Program-made: the position numbers and the translations under genes
Notes under the pieces: model-generated
The model's database searches: none
Seen by the model: only the letters and a program-made list of their open reading frames with translations
Told to the model about the DNA's origin: nothing
Source of the DNA: DATBAT01 sp963824805
GTDB taxonomy: Bacteria; Acidobacteriota; Terriglobia; Terriglobales; Acidobacteriaceae
Direction: 5' to 3'
Length of the DNA: 64,000 bases
Assembly (NCBI GenBank): GCA_963824805.1
Contig: CAWGQZ010000087.1
Coordinates: 29,185 to 93,184, forward strand
Shown here: positions 52,453-61,615 of the stretch, in pieces
How the letters are laid out: every line of letters starts with the position of its first letter
Numbering within the stretch: the first letter of the stretch is position 1

Positions 52453-55400
52453 CTAATTGATGACACGTACTGCGCCCCGTCCGCATAAGGATTCGACGCG
52501 GGCAATAAAGGTTCGGTCCGGCAGCACATTATAGCCTTCCGCTTCCATCACCACCATGAAATCACCTGCCCGTTCCACGTCAAACAACACCTTGGCTTCG
52601 CCTTGGCGTTCGGCAAATAGGGTGTGAAGGGCGTCGACGGTGGACTCAGTCGCCGTCTCCAGAGGTATCCGGATACGAAGCGACCGGGGCATCGGCACTT
52701 TGGCATCCTCAAGCGGCATGATGTCGTTGACCATCAGCTTGGGGCTAGCGCCTTCTTCCACTCTTACGCCACCTCGCACCAGGACCGGAACATCGAGTTT
52801 CACCTTATCGCCAAGTTTGCGATAGGCATCAGGAAACACGACCATTTCTACTGAACCCGCCATATCCTCCAGTGCCGCTTGGGCGTAGTAGTCGCCCTTC
52901 TTTGATTTCAGTACCCGGAGATTGCAGATGAGGCCGGCGGTGGTGATGGTTTCATCTTTGCCGGTAGAGTTTTTCATGGCCGCGAGATCGGTGGTACTCA
53001 AGGCGTGCAGGTCTTCCAACTTCTCGCGATATTTATCCAGGGGATGTCCGGTGATAAAGAACCCGAGGATTTCTTTCTCGGCAGCGAGGCGCACGTGTTC
53101 GTCCCATTCAGGGATCGCCGGAAGCTTGTCGTTACTAGGGTGGACTTCCGCTTCAGCAAAGATATTTAGAAACAAACCGTGCTGGCCGGACTCAGCATCT
53201 CGCTGTTCTTTCTGTGCCCTTTCCATGGCCTTGTCGAGCACCATGATCAGCTGCGACCGTCCGCCCAGGCAATCCATGGCACCGCTCTTGATTAAGGACT
53301 CGAGCACGCGTTTGTTTAGAAGCCGGAGATCGACCTTTTCACAAAATTCGTATATCGATTTAAAGGTTTCAATCTTGGAGCGTGCCGCAACGATGGACTC
53401 GATTGCATTGCCGCCCACGTTCTTCACTGCTGCCAGTCCGAAGCGGATGGCGTTTTCGTGGGGAGTAAAATTTGCGGCTGAAACGTGGATGTCGGGCGGT
53501 TCGACGGAGATTCCCATTTCCCGGCATTCGTTGATGTACTTCACGACGTCATCGGTGCTTCCAGTAACTGATGTAAGCAGAGCCGCCATAAATTCGACGG
53601 GGAAATGCGTCTTCAAATAGGCGGTGTGATAGGCCAATAGTGCGTAGGCCGCCGAGTGTGACTTGTTGAACCCGTATCCCGCAAACTGCGCCATCAGATC
53701 GAAGATCTTCTCAATCTTCTTCGCCGGGTATCCATTCTTGTGTGCGCCGCTAACGAAGCGCTCGCGTTGCGCCGCCATTTCCGAGGCGATTTTTTTCCCC
53801 ATCGCGCGCCGCAGCAGGTCGGCTTCACCTAGCGAATATCCGGCGAGCTTGTTGGCTATCTGCATCACCTGCTCTTGGTACACAATGACGCCTAGGGTTT
53901 CCTGCAGCACTTCCTTTAGTTCTGGAAGTTCATATTCAATGCGCTTGCGGCCGTGTTTACGATCAATGAAATCGTCGATCATGCCACCTTGAATCGGTCC
54001 AGGACGGTAGAGGGCATTGAGGGCGGTAAGGTCTTCGATCGAATCGGGACGGTAGCGGCGAAGCACGTCGCGCATGCCATGCGATTCAAACTGGAAGACT
54101 CCGGAGGTGAGTCCGGTGTGGAAGACCTTCTGATAGGTTTCCGGATCCGACAGCGGCAACTCATCGAGTTTGATCCGCTGGCCCTTGGTTTGTGCGATCA
54201 GCTTGACTGTGTCATCAAGAATGGTTAGCGTGGTGAGCCCAAGGAAGTCCATCTTCAGCAGGCCCATCTTTTCGATCGCGCCCATGTCGTAGGCGGTCAC
54301 GATTTCGTCGTTCTTGGTCTTAAACAGTGGCACCAAGTCGGTGAGCGGGCGGGGGGCAATTACCACTCCCGCTGCATGCACTCCCGCGTTGCGCACCAAT
54401 CCTTCCAGTTTTTTCGCGGTATCGATCAGCTGGCGAATCTGGGTTTCATTTTCGTACGCCTGTTGCAAGGCTGAGGAATCCTTGAGCGCAGAGTCGATAG
54501 TGATTCCAATCGTGGTCGGGACCATCTTGGCGATGCGGTCGACGTCCGCATAAGGCATGTCCATGGCGCGGCCAACATCTTTGATCGCGGCTTTCGCAGC
54601 CATAGTGCCAAATGTGATGATTTGTGCCACATTCTCGCGGCCATACTTTTGGGTCACATAATTGATGACCTCGCCCCGGCGGTTCATGCAGAAGTCGATG
54701 TCAATGTCAGGCATCGAAATGCGTTCGGGATTGAGGAATCGCTCGAACAGCAATTCGTGCTGTAGCGGATCGATATCGGTGATCGCCATGGAGTAGGAAA
54801 CCAGCGACCCGGCGGCTGATCCACGGCCCGGCCCGACGGGTATATCGTGCTCCCGCGCATATCGGATAAAGTCCCAAACAATAAGAAAATAGCCGGAAAA
54901 CTGCATTTGACGGATGATGCCGATTTCCCGTGCCAGCCGGGCTTCGTACTCCGTCATCGAGTGCTTCAACTGGCCTGCTGCCTCCAAAGGCGCCAGCATT
55001 TCGCGGCGCCGGGCAAATCCCTCACGCGAGATGTGCTCGAAATAACTGTCAGGCGTGTAACCGGCGGGAACGTCGAAATCCGGGAATGGGTTACTTACTT
55101 TTTCAATCTTCAGATTGCAGCGCTCAGCAATTTCCAAAGTGCGTGAGAGCAGGTCGGGCGAATCCTTGAACACTCGCGCCATTTCGTCATAGCTCTTGAC
55201 GAAGAAGTCGGTGCCGTGAAACTTCAAGCGGTTTGCGTCTTGAATCGATTTTCCGGTCTGGATGCACAGCATCACGTCTTGCGCGTGTGCGTCGTCTTCG
55301 CAGAGATAGTGACTGTCGTTGGTGGCAACCAGCGGCAGGCCAAGGTCTTTTTCCAGCCGATAGAGGGCGGGATGGATCTTGTGCTCCATTTCCAAGCCCT

Positions 55401-55938
55401 GATCCTGGATCTCCAGAAAGAAGTTCTCTTTGCCGAAAATATCGGCGAAATTCGCTGCGGCCTTACGGGCCGCATCATAGTTGTCTTCCATCAAGCGTTC
55501 AGCAACTTCGCCTTTAAGGCAGCCTGAGAGACCGATCAGACCCTTACTGTGCTCGGCAAGAAACTGCTTACTTACCCGTGGTTTGTAGTAGAAACCATGA
55601 AGTGAAGCTTCGGATGTTATTTTCGTAAGATTTCGGTAGCCCTCTTCATTTTCGGCGAGCACGAGCAGATGGTTGTAGGTGTCGCCATCCGGGGGAGTGC
55701 GCTCGATGCGGTGATCGTCCTTCTTACAGATGTAAAGCTCACAGCCAACGATTGGCTTCACACCCACCTTATTCGCAGCATTTACAAAATGGACAGCACC
55801 GAAGATGTTGCCGTGGTCGGTCATGGCGACAGCCGGCATTCCCAGCTCTTTCGCCCGGTAGGCAAGCTTTTCCACATCACATGCTCCGTCGAGCATGGAG
55901 TAGTCCGTATGCAGGTGCAGGTGCACGAATTGCGACAT
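52453..55938 (-). CDS. dnaE: DNA polymerase III subunit alpha
   Basis: 1161-aa replicative polymerase. PHP domain at the N-terminus (FVHLHLHTDYSMLDGACDVE), palm with catalytic acidic motif SMPDIDIDFCMNRR, fingers (GPGRGSAAGSLVSYSMAITD; YGFNKSHSAAYALLAYHTAY), helix-hairpin-helix region, then a C-terminal OB fold (TTAGLICNLRVLKSKKGDYY). It is of the DnaE1 type by length and domain order. Intact through 3.5 kb with no frameshift. A TAGAAT-like -10 lies 9 nt before the start. Confidence 0.97.
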   Translation of the reverse strand: MSQFVHLHLHTDYSMLDGACDVEKLAYRAKELGMPAVAMTDHGNIFGAVHFVNAANKVGVKPIVGCELYICKKDDHRIERTPPDGDTYNHLLVLAENEEGYRNLTKITSEASLHGFYYKPRVSKQFLAEHSKGLIGLSGCLKGEVAERLMEDNYDAARKAAANFADIFGKENFFLEIQDQGLEMEHKIHPALYRLEKDLGLPLVATNDSHYLCEDDAHAQDVMLCIQTGKSIQDANRLKFHGTDFFVKSYDEMARVFKDSPDLLSRTLEIAERCNLKIEKVSNPFPDFDVPAGYTPDSYFEHISREGFARRREMLAPLEAAGQLKHSMTEYEARLAREIGIIRQMQFSGYFLIVWDFIRYAREHDIPVGPGRGSAAGSLVSYSMAITDIDPLQHELLFERFLNPERISMPDIDIDFCMNRRGEVINYVTQKYGRENVAQIITFGTMAAKAAIKDVGRAMDMPYADVDRIAKMVPTTIGITIDSALKDSSALQQAYENETQIRQLIDTAKKLEGLVRNAGVHAAGVVIAPRPLTDLVPLFKTKNDEIVTAYDMGAIEKMGLLKMDFLGLTTLTILDDTVKLIAQTKGQRIKLDELPLSDPETYQKVFHTGLTSGVFQFESHGMRDVLRRYRPDSIEDLTALNALYRPGPIQGGMIDDFIDRKHGRKRIEYELPELKEVLQETLGVIVYQEQVMQIANKLAGYSLGEADLLRRAMGKKIASEMAAQRERFVSGAHKNGYPAKKIEKIFDLMAQFAGYGFNKSHSAAYALLAYHTAYLKTHFPVEFMAALLTSVTGSTDDVVKYINECREMGISVEPPDIHVSAANFTPHENAIRFGLAAVKNVGGNAIESIVAARSKIETFKSIYEFCEKVDLRLLNKRVLESLIKSGAMDCLGGRSQLIMVLDKAMERAQKEQRDAESGQHGLFLNIFAEAEVHPSNDKLPAIPEWDEHVRLAAEKEILGFFITGHPLDKYREKLEDLHALSTTDLAAMKNSTGKDETITTAGLICNLRVLKSKKGDYYAQAALEDMAGSVEMVVFPDAYRKLGDKVKLDVPVLVRGGVRVEEGASPKLMVNDIMPLEDAKVPMPRSLRIRIPLETATESTVDALHTLFAERQGEAKVLFDVERAGDFMVVMEAEGYNVLPDRTFIARVESLCGRGAVRVIN

Positions 55939-56185
55939 GTAGCTTTATTCTAGCTGCTGCAACAGATGAATCGAAGCCCCAGTTTTCAACAGTATGGAAG
56001 TGCTGGTTGTCACTCGGTTTAGACGACCTCGGCAAATTTTTCTGTGATGAATCAGCGGACAGAGACCCTAAAGACAACAATTGACTCGGCCGGCATTTCC
56101 CATTTGGGTAACCGAGTCGATTTGGCAACTGTGCCGGCCATTTCGCCCTCATAAAGCTGATAAAGTAGAAGGAGGAGCTCCAATA
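55939..56185. other. Divergent promoter region between dnaE and ugd
   Basis: 247 nt. Contains a weak -10 for dnaE (TAGAAT on the minus strand) and a 7-bp inverted repeat, gactcgg (56093-56099) with ccgagtc (56112-56118), upstream of ugd that could be an operator or a leader hairpin. A strong AAGGAGGAG ribosome site precedes ugd. No RNA gene seen. Confidence 0.35.
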
Positions 56186-57601
56186 ATGCACATTGCGGTA
56201 GTCGGTTCTGGCTACGTTGGCTTGGTTGCCGGAGCCTGTTTCGCGGATCTCGGACACAATGTCATTCTCGTCGACAACGACCAGAACAAACTGGAAGCGT
56301 TACGGGCGGGAGAGTGTCCCATACACGAAAATTTCCTGCCGGAACTGCTGGAGCGCCATCGTGGTCACCATCTCACTTTTTCAGACGACCTGCAGGCTGC
56401 CGTTCGAGCCAGCCAACTGATTTTCGTCGCCGTCGGAACTCCGCCGGCAGAAAATGGAGAGGCTGATCTCTCCTATGTTGAGTCAGTTGCCCGGAGTATC
56501 TCCGGCGCGATCACCGACTACAAGGTGATCGTCGAAAAAAGCACCGTTCCGGTCTACACCAGCGACTGGGTACGCCGCGTAATTCTGCGCAATGCGGCCA
56601 GTCCGGACTCGTTTGACATCGCATCCAATCCGGAATTTCTTCGCGAGGGCACCGCGGTAACCGATTTTCTGTATCCCGATCGCATTGTAATCGGTGCTGA
56701 CAGCCAGCGTTCCGCAACTTTGCTGAGTGAGGCTTATACGCCTCTGACAGATGGGACCTACTATCGCCGTCCCGAAGCAATTCCCGGTCCCGATCGCGCC
56801 AAGATTCCACCGCCACTGATCGTTACCAGCGCCAAGAGCGCGGAACTAATCAAGCATGCTTCCAATGCCTTTCTCGCAATGAAAATCTCTTTCATCAATG
56901 CGGTGTCCTCCATCTGCGAAGGGGTGGGCGCGAATGTGCATCAAGTGTGCCAAGGGATAGGCACCGACACCCGTATTGGGCCGCGTTTCCTCAATCCCGG
57001 AATTGGCTATGGTGGCTCATGCTTCCCCAAAGACATCATGGCATTCAGGGCGGTCGCGCGTGAATGTGGCTACGATTTCCGCTTGCTGGATGAAGTAATG
57101 CGAATCAACGAAGACCAACGGCAAAGATTCTTGCGGAAAGTGCAAGGAGCGCTCTGGACTCTGCGCGGCAAACGGCTAGGGGTTCTCGGCCTCGCTTTTA
57201 AGGGTGGAACCGACGATATTCGCGAGTCACCGGCAATTCTCATCGTTCGCGATCTCGTTCAGAGTGGGTGTCAAATCGTCGCCTATGATCCAGCGGCCAT
57301 GGAGCGGGCGCGCGAAGTTTTAGGCGACAAAGTGGAATATGCTGCAAGCTCCTACGAAGCCGCGGCAGGGGCGGATGCCCTATTGATTCTGACAGAATGG
57401 GAGGAATTCGCGAATCTCGACTTGGCTCGGCTCTATCACGAATTGAAATATCCCATCGTCGTCGACGGTAGAAATTTGTACGATTCTGAAATTATGGGCT
57501 CCCACGGATTTACTTATTACAGTGTCGGCCGCCCGGCGGTGATGGCGGAAGCACAAGAAAAAGGTGCGCCGGTTGTGGCCCGGAAGCTTTCCGAAGCATG
57601 A
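56186..57601 (+). CDS. ugd: UDP-glucose 6-dehydrogenase
   Basis: 471 aa. Oxidises UDP-glucose to UDP-glucuronate with two NAD+. NAD motif VVGSGYVGLVAGACFADLGH; catalytic Cys in GYGGSCFPKD; Lys/Asn pair in SAELIKHASNAFLAMKISF. The ATG at 56186 is preferred because AAGGAGGAG precedes it and the dinucleotide fold starts at once; the open frame upstream has no similarity. The stop overlaps the uxs start by 4 nt. Confidence 0.95.
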   Translation: MHIAVVGSGYVGLVAGACFADLGHNVILVDNDQNKLEALRAGECPIHENFLPELLERHRGHHLTFSDDLQAAVRASQLIFVAVGTPPAENGEADLSYVESVARSISGAITDYKVIVEKSTVPVYTSDWVRRVILRNAASPDSFDIASNPEFLREGTAVTDFLYPDRIVIGADSQRSATLLSEAYTPLTDGTYYRRPEAIPGPDRAKIPPPLIVTSAKSAELIKHASNAFLAMKISFINAVSSICEGVGANVHQVCQGIGTDTRIGPRFLNPGIGYGGSCFPKDIMAFRAVARECGYDFRLLDEVMRINEDQRQRFLRKVQGALWTLRGKRLGVLGLAFKGGTDDIRESPAILIVRDLVQSGCQIVAYDPAAMERAREVLGDKVEYAASSYEAAAGADALLILTEWEEFANLDLARLYHELKYPIVVDGRNLYDSEIMGSHGFTYYSVGRPAVMAEAQEKGAPVVARKLSEA

Positions 57602-58548
57602 AGGGACGGGCGTTGATCACCGGCGGTGCCGGGTTTCTGGGTTCTCACTTATGTGATGCGCTGCTGGGAGAAGGTTATTCCGTAGTGGTTGTCGATAATC
57701 TTCTCACCGGCCGGCTTTCGAACCTGGAGCACCTTCGCAACGAACCTCGCTTCGAGTTTCAAAAGCTCGATGTCAATCAGCCTTTCGACTGTGGCCCGGT
57801 CGATTACATCTTTCATTTTGCCTGCCCGGCGAGTCCTGTGGACTATACCGAGCACGGTATTGCCACTCTGAAAGTCGGCTCGGTCGGAACTTTCCACGTC
57901 TTAGACGTAGCGCGCAAGTACCAGGCCAAGTATCTGGTTTCTTCGACCTCGGAATGTTACGGCGATCCACTTGAACATCCACAGAAGGAATCCTATTGGG
58001 GCCACGTAAACCCGGTAGGCCCACGCTCCGTATACGATGAAGCCAAGCGTTTTACCGAGGCGGTGACGATGGCCTATCACCGCTATCACAATGTTGACGC
58101 CCGGATCGTTCGTATCTTCAATACCTACGGACCCCGCATGCAGATCAATGATGGCCGGGTGGTTCCAAACTTTATGAAGCAGGCTTTGCGCGGTGAGCCG
58201 TTGACGGTTTACGGAGATGGCGGTCAGACCCGGAGTTTCTGTTACGTGAGCGATGAGATTGAGGGATTCCTTCGCCTATCGCGAAGCGATGAGCATTTAC
58301 CGGTGAACATAGGCAATCCAAACGAGTTCACCATCTTAGAGTGTGCACAGCGAGTGATTGCTATTACAGGCTCGAAGAGCAGAATCGACTTTAAGCCCTT
58401 GCCTCCAGATGACCCCAAATTGCGCCGTCCCGATATCACTAAAGCTCGGGAAGTGCTGGGCTGGGAACCGAAGGTGGATCTGGATACTGGGTTGCGGCTA
58501 TCGCTGGATTACTTCCGCGGCGCCGTTATTGCGGAGCCTGTGCTCTAG
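57598..58548 (+). CDS. uxs: UDP-glucuronate decarboxylase (UDP-xylose synthase)
   Basis: 316-aa short-chain epimerase-type enzyme. NAD motif ITGGAGFLGSHLCDALL; catalytic region SSTSECYGDP and YDEAKRFTE with Tyr-x-x-x-Lys; arginine loop in RIFNTYGPRMQINDGRVVPN as in UXS. Taking the product of ugd it yields UDP-xylose, a donor for surface polysaccharides. The 4-nt overlap with ugd indicates coupled expression. Its 3' end overlaps the REC-PilZ-PilZ gene by 4 nt on the opposite strand. Confidence 0.9.
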   Translation: MKGRALITGGAGFLGSHLCDALLGEGYSVVVVDNLLTGRLSNLEHLRNEPRFEFQKLDVNQPFDCGPVDYIFHFACPASPVDYTEHGIATLKVGSVGTFHVLDVARKYQAKYLVSSTSECYGDPLEHPQKESYWGHVNPVGPRSVYDEAKRFTEAVTMAYHRYHNVDARIVRIFNTYGPRMQINDGRVVPNFMKQALRGEPLTVYGDGGQTRSFCYVSDEIEGFLRLSRSDEHLPVNIGNPNEFTILECAQRVIAITGSKSRIDFKPLPPDDPKLRRPDITKAREVLGWEPKVDLDTGLRLSLDYFRGAVIAEPVL

Positions 58549-59633
58549 GACGGCGCCCGTTCGCTGCTAACTTCCTGCAAGTCGCGACAGTCGATCAGTT
58601 TTTTGACCTGCTCCCGCTGCTGGCCGGTCTTCTGCGTGAACTCGACTCCCATGCCAAATCCCGGGTGGCTGGCATGAACTTTTCCAGAGAGTTTTAGCTT
58701 GTGCTCTTCGGTGCGTACCAAAATCTCGACCTGCGTGCTGGGTGCGAAGGTGTCCGAGGTTTCAACGTAGCAACCGCCATCGCTGATGTCGGTGAGGGTG
58801 CAGCGCTGTGGGGTTTTGCTGCCGGTTCGATATAGCTCGGCTCCTAAACGGCAGGCATGTCGCACCTGCGCACGCCGGTCCGGCGCCGAAACCGCTAATA
58901 ATCCAAGGCCGCCGGGAGCAACCTGTGATGGCTCGAGGGCGAAAGGCCCAGGCTGAACATTCTTCTTCAAATGTTCGCGTAGCCATCCATCGATCAAACT
59001 TCGTGAGGCCTGAGGAACTCGCGAAAAGCGCAGGCCAACGCGACCGCTCGGATCCTGCCAAACGACCTCTCCAGAGAGCTTTACCACTGAAACTTCTGCC
59101 GGCAGACTGAACTGAAAATAAACCTTGCAGCGGGGTGAAAACACTCGTCCTGAGCGGATAGCGACACCGTCCTCACTCAGATTGAGTAAATTGGCGGTAG
59201 CACTTTCTACGTTTTCGTAGGCGATGGTCGCGGAGGCCGCCGCAGGTACGCGAGGCTTCTTTCGTCGTTCGCTCGGCATGATGCCGCGGGCAGCACGCAG
59301 GGTGCTTGCCACACGTTCCTCTGAAACTGGCTTATACAGGGCAAAACTGGCGCCCCTTGCAAAAATCTCTCGTACATCGTTCGCGGAATCCACGATGGCA
59401 ATGATCAGTAGGTCTCTCTTGAATTGCGCCCGCAACGCGACGATGAGTTCCAGGGCGCCGGGCTCATTCTCGCAATCCACCAGAACAAGATCAAAAAGCT
59501 TTTCGGTCAGATGTTGCTGGGCAGACCCCGTGTCGCCGGTGTTGTCCACTTCGAAATTCAAATCATGAAGAGCGCGCGTCAACACTTGCACAGCTTTGGC
59601 ATCTGCGCACACTACAAGCGAGGTAAGCGCCAT
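58545..59633 (-). CDS. Receiver-like protein with two PilZ domains
   Basis: 362 aa. The receiver-like domain (1-120) keeps D53 in LVDCENEP and a Lys in LYKPVSEER, but the acidic pair at the start is reduced to CAD (A10, D11) and the Thr/Ser position is atypical (AIVDSA), so phosphorylation is doubtful. PilZ 1 (about 123-215) has RKKPR and NLSEDG; PilZ 2 (about 250-350) has RAQVR and DISDGG. Both match the RxxxR and D/NxSxxG c-di-GMP elements. It converges on uxs, suggesting c-di-GMP-linked control of surface polysaccharide or pili (inference). Confidence 0.88.
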   Translation of the reverse strand: MALTSLVVCADAKAVQVLTRALHDLNFEVDNTGDTGSAQQHLTEKLFDLVLVDCENEPGALELIVALRAQFKRDLLIIAIVDSANDVREIFARGASFALYKPVSEERVASTLRAARGIMPSERRKKPRVPAAASATIAYENVESATANLLNLSEDGVAIRSGRVFSPRCKVYFQFSLPAEVSVVKLSGEVVWQDPSGRVGLRFSRVPQASRSLIDGWLREHLKKNVQPGPFALEPSQVAPGGLGLLAVSAPDRRAQVRHACRLGAELYRTGSKTPQRCTLTDISDGGCYVETSDTFAPSTQVEILVRTEEHKLKLSGKVHASHPGFGMGVEFTQKTGQQREQVKKLIDCRDLQEVSSERAPS

Positions 59634-59805
59634 AATGACGCGATGTTAGGAGCCATGGGCAGCAACGACAAGTTACCACGGTCATGGCGATTGACTGCGT
59701 CCCATGGAGGTGACTTTCGTCATCTGGAGTTCATGACTATAAGCCGATATGTTGCAAATGCGGAGCCAATTGTCTCTCAAACCTAATCCAACAAGGAACG
59801 ACAAC

Positions 59806-60216
59806 ATGTCATCGAAAACCGGCGGTTGGTTAATCCTATTGGGTGTCTTCGTTGCGCTTGGGGGATTGATCATTCTGCCGGCCGCGGCGCGCAATGGGGC
59901 CGACCGGAATTTGTTAGGCGCCGGGATGTCGGTATTTGCTATGGGAGTGCTGATGATCGCGATCGGCATTTATTTCAAAGCGAAAGACCTGCAATCTTCT
60001 GGAAAGCCCGGAAAGCCGCTCGAAGAAGCCGAGAAAAAAGGAGGATGCGAACGCTGCCATTCCAAGCCTCCCGCGGTGCAATGCAAGGTCCACCAGATTC
60101 ACCTTTGTGACAACTGCCTTTCGGTTCATTACGACTTCCGCTTCTGCGTTTATGTGCCGAGTACGCGGAGAGCCACTCCTAAGAGCAACAAAACTATGGT
60201 GGCTAAGGCGCGTTGA
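59806..60216 (+). CDS. Two-helix membrane protein with Cys-rich zinc-finger-like tail
   Basis: 136 aa. Two transmembrane helices (7-27 and 36-57), then a cytoplasmic or periplasmic tail with C81-x2-C84, C93-x7-C101-x2-C104 and H108, C114. The spacing resembles a B-box-type zinc module (CERCHSKPPAVQC, then HLCDNCLSVHY). Start at 59806 has AAGGAA upstream; the frame opens further back to 59749 without similarity. No named function. Confidence 0.65.
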   Translation: MSSKTGGWLILLGVFVALGGLIILPAAARNGADRNLLGAGMSVFAMGVLMIAIGIYFKAKDLQSSGKPGKPLEEAEKKGGCERCHSKPPAVQCKVHQIHLCDNCLSVHYDFRFCVYVPSTRRATPKSNKTMVAKAR

Positions 60217-60293
60217 GAGTCCCTGCCAAAGTGACCATAGTTTGTCTGCACGGTTACGTTACGCAAGTTAGCTGGGATCGCCACTTCCGTGTT

Positions 60294-60322
60294 TTGACGG
60301 TACCCACTTCCCTACTTACGAT
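60294..60322 (+). promoter_or_regulatory. Probable promoter of the minor-pilin operon
   Basis: TTGACG (60294-60299), 17-nt spacer, TACGAT (60317-60322). Predicted start near 60329, about 93 nt before the first pilin ATG. The spacing and -35 are good; the -10 matches four of six. Confidence 0.45.
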
Positions 60323-60421
60323 GAAGTTACGCAGATGAAAGCAGGAGCGCCGCAAACGCGGACCCGAAATGCGCTCTACTCTGCGCCTCCTGCCAGTTCC
60401 CTTAAAGTTTGGTACCCAATC

Positions 60422-61027
60422 ATGACGTTGGCGCGAAAATTCGATAAGCAAGCGGAACTCGGGTTTTCTTTACTAGAAATGTTGGTCGTAGTTTCGATTG
60501 CAACTGTGGCTCTCGGTATTTCTTTCATCAGCCTGCTGCCCGCACTGAAAGATGCCCAGGTGGGAAGCGCCGTGAACACAGCTCTCGCCACAGTCCGCCG
60601 CGCACGGGAAGAAGCAGTCGCAAAACGCCGAGTTTATGTTGTCAAATTCGCCAGCCCTGGCACCATCCAGGTTACACAGAATACGGATTTGGGAACACCG
60701 CTCATCACCACGACGCTACCGGCTGACATGTCGTTTGTGGCCGATCCCAGTCTTCCCGCGCCGGGGCCGGACGGTTTCGGAGGCGGGAAGATCGCCATCG
60801 ATCTCGATCAGGGTATTTCGGGAGGAGATGCTACAGAGATTTTCTTTCAGCCTGACGGCTCGGCGGTCGATGTAAATAACAACGTGAACAATGGAGTGGT
60901 CTACATCGGCCGGGCCGGCGAACTTAAATCTTCGCGCGCGCTTACCGTCTGGGGATCCACCGGGCGGGTGCGGGCGTGGCGCATCGACTGGGACGCCCAG
61001 GGTTCGCTGTACTGGAGGCAGCAGTGA
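60422..61027 (+). CDS. Type IV minor pilin, FimT/GspH type
   Basis: 201 aa. Prepilin leader with cleavage at AELG/FSLLEML, so mature residue 5 is Glu, and a typical hydrophobic helix (LVVVSIATVALGISFISLLP). The C-terminal part (EIFFQPDGSAVDVNNN) is like GspH domains. I chose the ATG at 60422 because it gives a short leader of the usual kind; the frame is open to 60335. First gene of a pilin cluster with a 1-nt overlap to the next. Confidence 0.88.
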   Translation: MTLARKFDKQAELGFSLLEMLVVVSIATVALGISFISLLPALKDAQVGSAVNTALATVRRAREEAVAKRRVYVVKFASPGTIQVTQNTDLGTPLITTTLPADMSFVADPSLPAPGPDGFGGGKIAIDLDQGISGGDATEIFFQPDGSAVDVNNNVNNGVVYIGRAGELKSSRALTVWGSTGRVRAWRIDWDAQGSLYWRQQ

Positions 61028-61605
61028 TGCAACTCTCAGTTCCGAAACAAAACCGCAAACAGCGATCTCAGCATGGCTTCACGTTGATGGAAGTGCTGGT
61101 CTCCATGTTTGTCCTGACCGTAGGACTCCTGAGCCTCGCCGCCGTATTTTCCATGGCGATGGCATCGACCCAGACCAGCCAACTGGATATGACGGCAAAG
61201 CAGATGGCCTCAGAGACCATGGAGAGTATTTTCACCGCCCGCCAGACTACGCAACTCCCATGGGACAGCATTCAGAACACGAATGCCGGTGGAATTTTTG
61301 TCGGCGGCTTTCAGCCCATCTACAAGGCGGGCAATGACGGCATGATCGGAACCGCAGACGACTCCGCTGCCGGACTGAGGACGGTGGTCCTGCCCGGTCC
61401 TGACGGGGTAGTGGGCACAAGCGATGACGTAACCATGCCGCTGACGAATTTCCAGCGCAGGGTTGATCTCACGGCACTAACCGATAGCAATGGAAACCCG
61501 GTGACCGACCTTCGCTCCTTGACCATCACGGTGCAGTACAACGTACCGGGGACGAGTTTGAAGAAAAATTACATTCTGACGGGATACATCTCCCAATACC
61601 GGTAG
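61027..61605 (+). CDS. Type IV minor pilin, PilV type
   Basis: 192 aa. Leader cleavage at SQHG/FTLMEVL with Glu5, then a helix VLTVGLLSLAAVFSMAMAST. The globular part (QMASETMESIFTARQT) matches PilV-type pilins. The start ATG overlaps the stop of the upstream gene (TGATG). Confidence 0.88.
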   Translation: MQLSVPKQNRKQRSQHGFTLMEVLVSMFVLTVGLLSLAAVFSMAMASTQTSQLDMTAKQMASETMESIFTARQTTQLPWDSIQNTNAGGIFVGGFQPIYKAGNDGMIGTADDSAAGLRTVVLPGPDGVVGTSDDVTMPLTNFQRRVDLTALTDSNGNPVTDLRSLTITVQYNVPGTSLKKNYILTGYISQYR

Positions 61606-61615
61606 AGCGAACACT

